DNA from: Arthrobacter sp. TMP15
GTDB lineage: Bacteria; Actinomycetota; Actinomycetes; Actinomycetales; Micrococcaceae
Assembly (NCBI RefSeq): GCF_039529835.1
Contig: NZ_CP154262.1
Coordinates: forward strand, 992,001 to 1,056,000
Direction of reading: 5' to 3'
Length of the DNA stretch: 64,000 nucleotides
Below are positions 27,383 through 36,292 of the stretch, one piece after another. Below the pieces are notes generated by a model. The model worked only from the letters and a program-made list of their open reading frames with translations, did not search any database and had not been told where the DNA came from. The position numbers were made by a program, and so were the translations under genes. Position 1 is the first letter of the stretch, and every line of letters begins with the position of its first letter.

Positions 27383-28495
27383 ATGGAACAAATTCCACTG
27401 GTTGATCTCCAAGCACAACAGGCAGAGATTCTCTCTGAGATCCGTCCGGAGCTGGATGAGGTTCTGAGTTCGGCAGCCTTTATTGGTGGCCCTGCCGTGG
27501 GCAGGTTCGAATCCGAATACGCGCGGTTTACGGGCACCTCACATTGCGTTGGTGTTGGCAATGGTACGGATGCGCTGGAACTGGCACTGCGGGCAGCAGG
27601 CGTGCGCGCTGGTGGAGAGGTCATCATTCCAGCGAACACCTTTGTAGCCACGGCCGAGGCCGTGGCGCGGATCGGTGCCGTTCCCGTCATTGTGGATGTG
27701 GACCCGGAGTATCTGCTCATTGATCCAAAGAAAGTGTCCCAGGCAGTCACAACTAAAACTCAAGCAATCCTGCCTGTGCACCTGTTTGGGCAGCTGGCGC
27801 CCATGGAAGAGATTCTGGCTATTGCCCAGTCCTTTGAGATTGCCGTCATCGAAGATGCGGCCCAGTCCCAAGGCGCCTCCTACGGAGGAAAAGTTTCAGG
27901 GTCCTTTGGGATCGCGGCGGCAACCAGCTTCTATCCGGGGAAGAACCTTGGTGCGGCTGGAGACGCGGGAGCTGTCACCACCAACGATCCGGATATTGCC
28001 GCGCAAATCCGCCTTTTGGGCGGGCACGGTAGCAGTGCCAAATACGTCCACGACGTGGTGGGCATGAACTCACGTCTTGACACCATCCAGGCCGTGGTTC
28101 TCAGCGCCAAGCTCAAACGGCTGGCACGGTGGAATGCGCTGCGCCGGGATGCTGCGGCTAGGTACGGTGAGTTGTTGGCGGAAGTGCCGGCAGTCACGGT
28201 GCCGCAGTCCCGACCGGGCAATACGGACGCATGGCACCTTTATGTAGTGCGGGTAGATGACAGGGACCGTGTGCTGGATGAACTTCACAGCGCGGGCATC
28301 GGCGCGGGAATTCACTACCCCACGCCGGTCCACCTGACAAAGGCCTTCTCATACCTGGGCCAAGGCGAAGGTGACTTCCCAGTGGCTGAAAGGGCTGCCG
28401 GCCGGATCCTGTCCCTGCCGCTTTTCCCGCACATCACACTAGAACAACAGCGCCGGGTCGTGCAGTCACTTGCAGAGACTCTCCGGATGCGGTGA
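27383..28495 (+). CDS. DegT/DnrJ/EryC1-family sugar aminotransferase (second copy)
   Basis: A 370-residue aminotransferase with GNGTDALELALRAAG, EDAAQSQGASYGGK and the PLP Lys in SFYPGKNLGAAGDAG, close to enzymes making 3-amino-3-deoxy or similar sugars. The frame extends upstream, but ATG 27383, one base after the NeuD stop and with GGAA upstream, gives the family N terminus (EQIPLVDLQAQ). Two aminotransferases in one operon suggest a diamino sugar or two amino sugars. Confidence 0.87.
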   Translation: MEQIPLVDLQAQQAEILSEIRPELDEVLSSAAFIGGPAVGRFESEYARFTGTSHCVGVGNGTDALELALRAAGVRAGGEVIIPANTFVATAEAVARIGAVPVIVDVDPEYLLIDPKKVSQAVTTKTQAILPVHLFGQLAPMEEILAIAQSFEIAVIEDAAQSQGASYGGKVSGSFGIAAATSFYPGKNLGAAGDAGAVTTNDPDIAAQIRLLGGHGSSAKYVHDVVGMNSRLDTIQAVVLSAKLKRLARWNALRRDAAARYGELLAEVPAVTVPQSRPGNTDAWHLYVVRVDDRDRVLDELHSAGIGAGIHYPTPVHLTKAFSYLGQGEGDFPVAERAAGRILSLPLFPHITLEQQRRVVQSLAETLRMR

Positions 28496-29964
28496 GAGCA
28501 ATGGCAATTCCTGCCCGGACCAAACAGTCAGTGTTACCCACGCCTTCCCGGGCGCTAGCACTGAGCTTGCTCAACACGGTCATTTCTAGGTTTGGCACCA
28601 TCGGTATTGGGATAGTTTTGGCTCGTATGCTCGGGCCCGCCCAATTTGGCACTTATGCGATTGCGTTCGTGGCGCTGATAGCAATTCTTAGCTTTAACGA
28701 ATTGGGCGTTAGCCTGGCCATAGTTCGCTGGCCCAGCGATCCGAAAGAGATCGCTGGGACAGTCACCACCATCTCGGTTCTCAGCAGTACCATCATTTTC
28801 ATTGGTGCTTACGCACTGGCACCGTATTTTGCGGCAGCAATGGGTGATCCGGGCGCCACAAGCGTGGTTCGGGTTATTGCCACGTGCGTTGTCATCAACG
28901 GCACCGTGGCCACACCTGCGGCATTGATGCAGCGGGACTTTCTGCAAGGCCGCAGAATGGTGATTGACCAAGTCAATGTGTGGCTGGGTGCAATAATATC
29001 CGTGACGCTGGTCTTTATGGGCATGGGTGCCATGAGTCTTGCTATTGGGCGGGTCATTGCCAGCCTTGTGGCGGCGTTTTTGTTCATCAAATACTCGCCG
29101 CTGCCCGTCAGATTTGGCTGGAATAGGGAAAAGATCCACTCCTTGTTGGTCTTTGGGCTGCCCTTGGCGGGCTCAAGCATCCTGGTTTTTGCTGTGGGGT
29201 ACGTGGATCAGATTATCGCCGGGAAACTTTTAGGGGCGGTGGCTCTGGGACTGTACGTGTTGGCGTTTAACCTTTCCAGCTGGCCCACCAGTATCTTCTC
29301 TCAGCCGTTGCGGGGGGTGGCTCCACCAGTTTTTGCCAAACTGCAGCATGACCCGCCCGCCATGCGTGCCGCAATGCTCTCACTTGTGGGGGTTGTGGCG
29401 GCAGCCGTGGTGCCAGTAGTTGCTGTGATGGCCGGAGCAGCAGTTCCGCTGGTCACTTTCGTCTATGGCCAGGTATGGGCTCCGGCAGCAGCAGCGCTGA
29501 GCTGGTTAGCTGTATTGGCCGCTTTTAGGATCATGTTTGAGCTGGTCTATGACTACCTAGTGGTGCTGGGAATCTCCGGAAAAATCTTCAAGGTACAAAT
29601 TGTGTGGTTGGTCCTTCTAGTACCAGCGCTCTGGGTGGGGGCAACGTGGGGTGGGCTCGCCGGCTTGGCAGCCGCTCCGGTGGCAGTGGCGGCATTTGTA
29701 GTGCTCCCGATCTACGTGAAGATGCTGATCAACAGGGGCTTCCGTTTGATTGAACTGTTGGCCAAGGTTTGGTTGCCCGTGGTTGCCGCTATTCCCATTG
29801 CAGCCGGCAGTTATCTGGCTGCGAACATCATGGACTCGGCACTGTTGGGCATACTTGCTGCCACTTGTTTGGGCACGGCGGCCATGGTTATTTTGATTTT
29901 TGTTCGACGTCGGGACCTGGCTGCTATTCGCAGCTGGGGCAAGTCACAAGTGGAGTCTCTATGA
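28492..29964 (+). CDS. Polysaccharide flippase (Wzx-like, MOP superfamily)
   Basis: The 490-residue protein is hydrophobic along its length with about 12-14 predicted membrane helices and the MOP-type start SLLNTVISRFGTIGIGIVLARMLGPAQFGTYAIA. Such proteins flip lipid-linked repeat units across the membrane. GTG 28492 overlaps the upstream stop; ATG 28501 is an equally good start. Together with the Wzy-like gene at the operon end it indicates a Wzx/Wzy pathway. Confidence 0.88.
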   Translation: MRAMAIPARTKQSVLPTPSRALALSLLNTVISRFGTIGIGIVLARMLGPAQFGTYAIAFVALIAILSFNELGVSLAIVRWPSDPKEIAGTVTTISVLSSTIIFIGAYALAPYFAAAMGDPGATSVVRVIATCVVINGTVATPAALMQRDFLQGRRMVIDQVNVWLGAIISVTLVFMGMGAMSLAIGRVIASLVAAFLFIKYSPLPVRFGWNREKIHSLLVFGLPLAGSSILVFAVGYVDQIIAGKLLGAVALGLYVLAFNLSSWPTSIFSQPLRGVAPPVFAKLQHDPPAMRAAMLSLVGVVAAAVVPVVAVMAGAAVPLVTFVYGQVWAPAAAALSWLAVLAAFRIMFELVYDYLVVLGISGKIFKVQIVWLVLLVPALWVGATWGGLAGLAAAPVAVAAFVVLPIYVKMLINRGFRLIELLAKVWLPVVAAIPIAAGSYLAANIMDSALLGILAATCLGTAAMVILIFVRRRDLAAIRSWGKSQVESL

Positions 29965-31226
29965 AAATTCTTGTCTACCCTCACGATATGGCCATTGGCG
30001 GCAGCCAGCTCAACGCCATTGAACTAGCCGCTGCAGTAAAGGGCCTTGGCCACGAAGTGGTTGTCTACGGGCAGAATGGGCCCCTGGTGGACAAAGTCAA
30101 AGAATTGGGGCTTGAATTTCTGCCGTCCCCGGCAGTCCACAGGCGTCCAACACCGGGGATTGTCAGAGACCTGCGCAGGATCGTGAAAAAGCACGGGATC
30201 GATGTAGTCCACGCATATGAGTGGCCACCCTCACTGGAGGCAGCACTGGCCTGCACGGGTAAGAGTCCTGCGGTTGCCGTGTCCACTGTCATGTCCATGT
30301 CTGTGGCACCGTTCATTCCCAAACATTTGTCGCTGCTCGTGGGGACCAAACAGATTGCTGATCTCGAAAGCAAATTTGGCCGCGCGCACATGGGACTTCT
30401 AGAACCGCCCGTTGACACAGTCCTAAATAGCTCAGAAGCTCAACTGGACATGTCCAATTTTTTGGCCCAGGTAGGGGCTGATCCTGAGGTTTTCACCGTC
30501 TCGATTGTTTCGCGTCTGGCGCATGAGATGAAATTGGAAGGGATATTGTATGCCATCGCGGCCGTTGAGGAGATGAACAAGGATGCTGCGCTCCAACTTG
30601 TCATAGCCGGAGACGGTCCGGCACTTGAGGATGTACGGACTTTTGCGCAGCGAGCTAACTCGAACCTGGGTGTGCAGCGGATTTTTCTCGTTGGGGAGTT
30701 GACAGATCCTAGATCGGCCTACGACTGCGCCGATGTGAGCATTGGTATGGGCGGCTCTGCGCTACGGGCAATGGCCTTTGGACTGCCACTGGTGGTGCAA
30801 GGCGAGAGCGGATTTTGGAGTCTGCTCTCAGAGGAGTCCGCCCCCACGTTCTTATGGCAGGGCTGGTATGGGGCAGGACCGGGAGCCGAGGATGCAGTGT
30901 CCCGGCTGGTCGCGATACTTACACCATTGCTCACTGATCAGCACCTACGTAGTGAGCTAGGGAGTTTCGCTAGAAAATTAGTGGTCGAACGTTACTCGTT
31001 GGAGCAGGCTGCTCTGAGACAGTTGCAATTCTATGAAGAGGCTCGTTCCCGACCACCTATGGGAGTACTGGCGTTAGCCCGGCATTGGGGCGCCTCGAGT
31101 GCACGTTTTGGCCGGTACAAACAACAACAGCTCACCGCTCGTTTTCTCGGCAACCATTCACGCGACGATTTCAACGCTCAACCGGTACTAAAGTCCGGCA
31201 CGCTACCGGTGGTGGTTAGAGGATGA
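29961..31226 (+). CDS. Glycosyltransferase, family 4 type
   Basis: The 421-residue protein has a GT-B layout: N-terminal domain starting ILVYPHDMAIGGSQLNAIELA and C-terminal domain with VSIVSRLAHEMKLEGILYAI, LVIAGDGPALEDV and MGGSALRAMAFGLPLVVQGE. ATG 29961 overlaps the flippase stop and has GGAG upstream; the longer frame from 29769 lies inside the flippase. The sugar donor cannot be told from sequence. Confidence 0.85.
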   Translation: MKILVYPHDMAIGGSQLNAIELAAAVKGLGHEVVVYGQNGPLVDKVKELGLEFLPSPAVHRRPTPGIVRDLRRIVKKHGIDVVHAYEWPPSLEAALACTGKSPAVAVSTVMSMSVAPFIPKHLSLLVGTKQIADLESKFGRAHMGLLEPPVDTVLNSSEAQLDMSNFLAQVGADPEVFTVSIVSRLAHEMKLEGILYAIAAVEEMNKDAALQLVIAGDGPALEDVRTFAQRANSNLGVQRIFLVGELTDPRSAYDCADVSIGMGGSALRAMAFGLPLVVQGESGFWSLLSEESAPTFLWQGWYGAGPGAEDAVSRLVAILTPLLTDQHLRSELGSFARKLVVERYSLEQAALRQLQFYEEARSRPPMGVLALARHWGASSARFGRYKQQQLTARFLGNHSRDDFNAQPVLKSGTLPVVVRG

Positions 31227-32359
31227 CTGCTGATCAGCAACGACTCGTTGTCATGATGCCAGGAAGTCGATGGGAAAATACTAGGGGAACAGATCATAGG
31301 CTGGCTGAAGCCTTGTCCAGGCGAACATCGGTTTTATGGGTTGATCCGGCCGTGCCAGTTGCCGGTCCGGCATCTAAGGGATGCCCACCCCTAAATCCTG
31401 GCTACGCCTTAGATGGTTTAAAACCGGGTTTGATGCGCCTTCGGGTTGCTGTTCCACCTGGTTTCACCCGTCCAATGATCCGCAGCTTTGCTAATCGTCT
31501 TGTTGGGCGAGCCATCCGCAAAACCCTTGCCAAGCTACCCTTCGATGAGTTCGCAACTATACTGCTCTCCCCCCGCGAGTTTTTTCCTGCAGGCGTCTCT
31601 GGAAAGAGGATCTTGCATATTACCGACGACTGGGTGGCTGGTGCTGGCATGATGGGCCTGTCCTGTGCGTCTGTTTCATCGACCTTGCGAACAAACATTG
31701 CTGCTGCTGACATTGTTTGCGTTGTATCTCCGGCCTTGGCAGACCTTGCCAGCGTTGGAACCGCTCGCCGGCGTGCCGTTGTTTTACCCAATGGTTGTGC
31801 TGTCTTGGCACTGGCGCCAGCCAATGAAGAGCGTCGTGGCGCCGTGGGGTTAGTGGGCCAACTTAACGAACGGCTGGATTTCGATGTGCTTGATGCGCTG
31901 GTTAAAAGCGGTGTAGATATTGAAGTGATCGGGCCGCGCCGAGAACGGGAAGCTGCGGCCACCGAACGGCTGGATCGTTTTTTGAACGCCAACAACGTCA
32001 CTTGGTTTGGTGAGATTCCGGAAAACCAAGTGTTCGCCAAGATGCAAAACATGGCTGTGGGCATCACTCCTTATATAAATAACGAGTTCAACCGGGCGAG
32101 TTTTCCTATTAAGACGCTGGATTATTTAGCGGCTGGGCTGCCCGTGGTCAGCAGCGATTTACCCGCCACACGTTGGCTGAACAGTGAATGGATTGAGGTG
32201 GCTGAAACTAAAGAGAAATTTGTAGAAATGGTTCGCTGTGCCTTAGATGAACTGCCTACTGAAAGCGGCATTGCTTCTCGACGGGCCTTTGCGGGCATGC
32301 ATACCTGGGATGCAAGGGCCAAGGCAATGATGTCCTTGATTGGAGGCACCCCAGCATGA
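31223..32359 (+). CDS. Glycosyltransferase, GT-B type
   Basis: A 378-residue protein related to GT4-like enzymes, with VVMMPGSRWENTRGTDHRLAEAL at the start, a central IVCVVSPALADL, and a C-terminal VGLVGQLNERLDFDVLDAL and NEFNRASFPIKTLDYLAAGLPVVSSDLPA. It overlaps both neighbours by 4 bases. Confidence 0.82.
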   Translation: MTADQQRLVVMMPGSRWENTRGTDHRLAEALSRRTSVLWVDPAVPVAGPASKGCPPLNPGYALDGLKPGLMRLRVAVPPGFTRPMIRSFANRLVGRAIRKTLAKLPFDEFATILLSPREFFPAGVSGKRILHITDDWVAGAGMMGLSCASVSSTLRTNIAAADIVCVVSPALADLASVGTARRRAVVLPNGCAVLALAPANEERRGAVGLVGQLNERLDFDVLDALVKSGVDIEVIGPRREREAAATERLDRFLNANNVTWFGEIPENQVFAKMQNMAVGITPYINNEFNRASFPIKTLDYLAAGLPVVSSDLPATRWLNSEWIEVAETKEKFVEMVRCALDELPTESGIASRRAFAGMHTWDARAKAMMSLIGGTPA

Positions 32360-33333
32360 GCTTCCAGCGAGAAGTAGATAAAGAAGGCAACAGCACCCAT
32401 GAACATTTTGCCAGCCCGGAACAGGACGCAGCGATGAATATTGACCATGTGCTGTTGACCCGCTTCAATCTCCCCTCACTTGGCGTGGAAAGTTTGGTGC
32501 GTGCACAGGAGGGCTGGCTCAGAGATAGACAAATACTATTTGAAAAATATTGTCTGCCAGCAGTTAGGAGTCAAAGTATAAAGAACTTTCAGTGGATAAT
32601 TTATTTTGACACGCAAAGTCCAAAATGGCTCAAACTCCGTATTGCCGAACTGGCCCGTGACGGAGACTTTATCGCCATTTATCGGGATGAAGTACCTCAT
32701 GCAACGTTACTTGAGGATCTTCGAAGAGTGACAGGTGCCAGCCGAGAGGGTCTACTGACCACAAATCTTGATAATGACGATGGCATCGCATCTGACTTTG
32801 TGGAACGGCTCCAAAAGGCTGTACAGAATCAAAGCCGTACAGCCATTTACGTTGTTAATGGACTCATTCAACAAGGAAACCGACTGTATTTGCGCAGGGA
32901 CAAGGTTAATGCGTTTTGTTCGGTGAGTGAATCCTGGACCAGCCCTGTAACTTGCTGGTCAGACTGGCACACTAAGCTCGGTGAGAAAATGAAGGTGCTA
33001 GAAGTTGGCGGCACCCCCGGCTGGTTGCAGGTCATCCATACAGGTAATGTCAGCAACCGTGTGCGCGGGCGCCGGGTCGGACCCGGACTATTCAGGGACA
33101 TCTTTGCTGTCGGTATGGCAGATGCATTAGAGCCCCGGTCTCTAGAACTGGCCATGGACAGATTAGTGCTTAACCCTGCCCGAGCAACCAAAGATGCTCT
33201 GAGGGTAGTCGCTAAAAATGTGGTTCTGGCGTTTGGAGGAAAGGGTGGGCTGGAACGTCTCAAAGTCATTGTGGCAAAAAATAAGCGTGTAGAAGACCAA
33301 TCGAACAGTGGTAGAGGCATAAATGCGGGATAG
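32356..33333 (+). CDS. Putative rhamnosyltransferase-like glycosyltransferase
   Basis: The 325-residue protein fits the PF11316 family (putative rhamnosyl transferase): VLLTRFNLPS near the start, FEKYCLPAVRSQSIKNFQWIIYFD, and TTNLDNDDGIASDFV as a likely metal/donor site. The first 26 residues are poorly conserved; ATG 32434 is an alternative start. The gene is more AT-rich than its neighbours, as is the next gene, consistent with acquisition by transfer. Confidence 0.75.
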   Translation: MSFQREVDKEGNSTHEHFASPEQDAAMNIDHVLLTRFNLPSLGVESLVRAQEGWLRDRQILFEKYCLPAVRSQSIKNFQWIIYFDTQSPKWLKLRIAELARDGDFIAIYRDEVPHATLLEDLRRVTGASREGLLTTNLDNDDGIASDFVERLQKAVQNQSRTAIYVVNGLIQQGNRLYLRRDKVNAFCSVSESWTSPVTCWSDWHTKLGEKMKVLEVGGTPGWLQVIHTGNVSNRVRGRRVGPGLFRDIFAVGMADALEPRSLELAMDRLVLNPARATKDALRVVAKNVVLAFGGKGGLERLKVIVAKNKRVEDQSNSGRGINAG

Positions 33334-33378
33334 AGTAGGCGTCACAGGAAATAATGAGCTGTCGAGGGGGACGGTTAT

Positions 33379-34197
33379 ATGTTCGTAAGGGACATGCTTA
33401 TTAGTTGTTTACGTAGATGGTACTTTCTCGTCATCGGTTTAATTATTACGGGTTTTATCACTTATTTTGCTTTTGTCACCGTCTCGCCAACTTATGAGGC
33501 AAAAGGTAGCATAGTCCTGATTCCCCCAGCTGTGGCTGTGACGGTAGGCGACAACCCCTACTTGTACCTCGGAGGTCTGGACCAAGCACTGGGTGTTTTG
33601 CAAGTAAAAGTTGTTTCTCCAGAAATAGCGGGACCTTTAACAGATAAGTATCCTGGAGCGAACATAGCAATTGCCAAGGATGCTACAACATCAGGGCCTA
33701 TCATGAGTGTGGCGGTTTCTGCGAACAGCCCGGGTGAGACGATGGAATTATTGCGTGGTGCAATGGAGCTGGTCCCAACTACTCTTGGGCAGTTGCAGAA
33801 AGAACTGAACGTACCAGCCCAATCTGTGATCGCTTCCATGACGTTATCAGCTGACCTAGAACCAACAATAGTAGCGAAAAAACAAATCCAAATGACAGCG
33901 ATTGCCGCGGTTGGCGGATTGGCAGCCACACTACTACTCACCGGGTTCATTGACAGGCTCATGTCCCGGCGTAGAGAAAAAAAGAACAAGAAAGACGTCA
34001 ACAGCGCAGACACGCCTTTCGGTCCCATGCAGTTGGTTGCAGGGCAGGCCCCGCAGAGCGAGCCGCTGGCCGTGAATGACACGGGCCAGCCAACCAGGCC
34101 CGCTGCTGAGCGGGCGACTCGTCGCAGCGGTAAGCGACAACACGTACCGGAAGCTGACTCCGACGACGTCGAATCGTCCGCAGACGTCGGCACATAG
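33379..34197 (+). CDS. Wzz-like chain-length regulator
   Basis: The 272-residue protein has a membrane helix near the N terminus (about 15-35), an extracytoplasmic region beginning SPTYEAKGSIVLIPP, and a second helix (about 180-200) followed by a basic tail, the layout of Wzz/YveK co-polymerases. It lacks a tyrosine-kinase domain. GAGGGGG lies 8 bases upstream of ATG 33379. The layout recurs at the C terminus of the next gene's product. Confidence 0.78.
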   Translation: MFVRDMLISCLRRWYFLVIGLIITGFITYFAFVTVSPTYEAKGSIVLIPPAVAVTVGDNPYLYLGGLDQALGVLQVKVVSPEIAGPLTDKYPGANIAIAKDATTSGPIMSVAVSANSPGETMELLRGAMELVPTTLGQLQKELNVPAQSVIASMTLSADLEPTIVAKKQIQMTAIAAVGGLAATLLLTGFIDRLMSRRREKKNKKDVNSADTPFGPMQLVAGQAPQSEPLAVNDTGQPTRPAAERATRRSGKRQHVPEADSDDVESSADVGT

Positions 34198-34234
34198 CTT
34201 GCAAACGGCACAAGTTCGCAAGGGTAGGAGCTGG

Positions 34235-36232
34235 TTGAAAGAGCTCCCACAACCCCATAAATTGCAGCCCTGGGATGCTATCTCAGTGCTGACAATTTAC
34301 TTGTTTTTATTGTTGGCTATTCCTTCTGACCGCGGTATTGGTGCACTTGGAGGGGCTGGATCTCCTTCCACCATTTTTGGTCTCGGCATGCTCCTGTGGT
34401 GGGTTTGGCATCATGTTCGCCGCATTCGACCTCATGAGTTCCGTCGGCTACAGCCCATAAGGATCACGTTCCTAGGTTTTGTCCTTGCCGTCCTCGTCAG
34501 CTATGTTGTGGCCGCTTCGACGTCGTTACCGTTCACAGACCAAAATTCATCCAACATGGTGTTGCTGAACATTGCCTCATATACAGGCGTTGTGCTGGTG
34601 GCCAATGACGGTATCAATGACCGCGAGCGTTTCTTGGTCTTCCTGCGCAGGTTGTCATTGGCCGGGGGACTGTACGCTGTCCTTGGATTGGCCCAGTTCT
34701 TCACCGGCCACAACATTGTCGATGCCATCCAAATTCCTGGGCTGGCATCGGGTGGTACCGGGGGAGTTGACACCCGCGGTGATTTTGTCCGTCCTGAGTC
34801 AACGGCACGGCATGCCCTCGAATACGCAGCTGTGTTATCCATGATTCTGCCCATTGCACTGACTATGGCTATTAGAGAATCGCACCGTAAGTTGTTTCCC
34901 AGATGGTTTCCCGTTGCAGCAATCTTCATGGCGGCATTTCTATCGGTGACAAGGTCAGCACTCTTGGGGATCGTCGCCGTACTACTGCTGCTCATCCCCA
35001 CGTGGGAACCCGCCGTAAAGAGGATGGCGCTTTGGGCCGGGCTGGCCGGTGTTGGAGTCCTGTACGTGGTGGTTCCGGGACTGAGTGGGACAATCATTGG
35101 CATGTTTTCTGGCAATGATCCCAGCGTGGATTCCCGAACGGATAGCTATTCCGTGTTGGGTGGATATGTTGGAGTTTCGCCTGCCTTTGGTAGGGGGCTG
35201 GGTACCATGGGACCCCAGTACAGAATTTTTGACAACCAGTACATTGGTTTCCTCATCGAGATCGGCATCGTTGGAACTGCCGTATTCGTGATCATGGCGT
35301 TGACTGCCATGATCACAACGTTTCTGCGCAGGCGCGGGCCTGACCCGGTGATTGGAGCACTGGGGCCGGCACTATGCGCGGCCGTTATGGCCGGTGCATT
35401 ATTGAGCGCCTTCTTTGATTCCTTCCACTTTCCACAAGCTATGGGCATGTATTTTCTCATTGTGGGCCTCTGTGGTGCTCACTGGAATTTTCGCCAAGCT
35501 AACCCAAGCACGTTGGAAGATCCCTTGAAGCACGGGGCAGATGCCCATGAAAATACGGGTGCTCGACGCATCGGGGGTGCTTTGAAACGACGGTGGTATG
35601 TTGCGTTGCTGGTCCTACTTCTATTTGTCCCACTTGGCTTCTCCGTGAACAACGTTCATGGAAGCTACTACGCCAAATTCAACATCGACTTCCAGGCGCC
35701 ACCCGGAGCCACCAAAAGCAACGCATTGCGCACTGAGGCCTCATCGATCGTCAACTATGCTGCCATCATTCAGCGCCTTTATGAGGCCGGGCACCCCAAC
35801 GCGTCAGTGCTTCCGACGACGGCGCCACTCTATGGCACCGGTCTGCGGGATGCCGTGGCTGTATATTTGCCAAGCGCCGGAGGGCAGTGGCAGACGAACT
35901 TTAATAGCCCCACAATAGTTGTGGAGATCGTCAAGGACTCTCCCGAAGCCGTAGAGGCAACCGCGGAAGAAGTGACTGCAGCCATCACAAAACTGGTGCT
36001 TGAACCGCAAGAGACAATGGGTGTCTTGGATAAAGCCAGAATTTCCAGCGAACGGCAGCCTGCCGTCATCGGTGTGCAATACATTCCCGTTCGAGCCAAG
36101 TACGCGATCGCAGTGATAGGACTTCTGGCAATAGCCGTCTCTATCGCCTCGGCAGTAGTTCTGGACAGGGGCGCACGTCACATTCGCCGGCTGAGAAGCG
36201 GACGAAAAACAGCTCGGTTCACGCACGATTAG
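34235..36232 (+). CDS. Wzy/O-antigen ligase-like polymerase fused to a Wzz-like domain
   Basis: The N-terminal 420 residues or so are a polytopic membrane domain with the O-antigen ligase/polymerase loop region (GRGLGTMGPQYRIFDNQYIGFLIEIGIVG). The C-terminal 190 residues repeat the layout of the preceding Wzz-like protein: a helix after RRWY, an extracytoplasmic stretch beginning YYAKFNIDFQAPP, and a second helix with a basic end. I give TTG 34235, which has AGGAG close upstream; the frame is open from an ATG at 34076, which would overlap the upstream gene by 122 bases. It probably both polymerises repeat units and sets chain length. Confidence 0.8.
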   Translation: MKELPQPHKLQPWDAISVLTIYLFLLLAIPSDRGIGALGGAGSPSTIFGLGMLLWWVWHHVRRIRPHEFRRLQPIRITFLGFVLAVLVSYVVAASTSLPFTDQNSSNMVLLNIASYTGVVLVANDGINDRERFLVFLRRLSLAGGLYAVLGLAQFFTGHNIVDAIQIPGLASGGTGGVDTRGDFVRPESTARHALEYAAVLSMILPIALTMAIRESHRKLFPRWFPVAAIFMAAFLSVTRSALLGIVAVLLLLIPTWEPAVKRMALWAGLAGVGVLYVVVPGLSGTIIGMFSGNDPSVDSRTDSYSVLGGYVGVSPAFGRGLGTMGPQYRIFDNQYIGFLIEIGIVGTAVFVIMALTAMITTFLRRRGPDPVIGALGPALCAAVMAGALLSAFFDSFHFPQAMGMYFLIVGLCGAHWNFRQANPSTLEDPLKHGADAHENTGARRIGGALKRRWYVALLVLLLFVPLGFSVNNVHGSYYAKFNIDFQAPPGATKSNALRTEASSIVNYAAIIQRLYEAGHPNASVLPTTAPLYGTGLRDAVAVYLPSAGGQWQTNFNSPTIVVEIVKDSPEAVEATAEEVTAAITKLVLEPQETMGVLDKARISSERQPAVIGVQYIPVRAKYAIAVIGLLAIAVSIASAVVLDRGARHIRRLRSGRKTARFTHD

Positions 36233-36287
36233 GGCCGTTTCCAGCCACCCCGCGGGGTGGCTGGAAACGGCCCTAATCGTGCGTGAA
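36218..36287. terminator. 70-bp perfect palindrome between convergent genes
   Basis: Arms of 35 bases (36218-36252 and 36253-36287) are perfectly complementary with no spacer at the centre (CCCCGCGGGG). It includes the last codons and stop of the polymerase gene and ends 6 bases from the stop of the facing DUF4082 gene, so it is placed as a two-way terminator. A T-run follows on the minus-strand side (GTTTTT). Confidence 0.85.
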
Positions 36288-36292
36288 GAGGA

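Noticed and set aside
29769-29960. N-terminal extension of the GT4-type glycosyltransferase
   Set aside because: It lies within the flippase gene, and the proper N terminus with its own ribosome site begins at 29961.
34076-34234. N-terminal extension of the Wzy-Wzz fusion
   Set aside because: It overlaps the Wzz-like gene by 122 bases and has no ribosome site, though the true start remains open.
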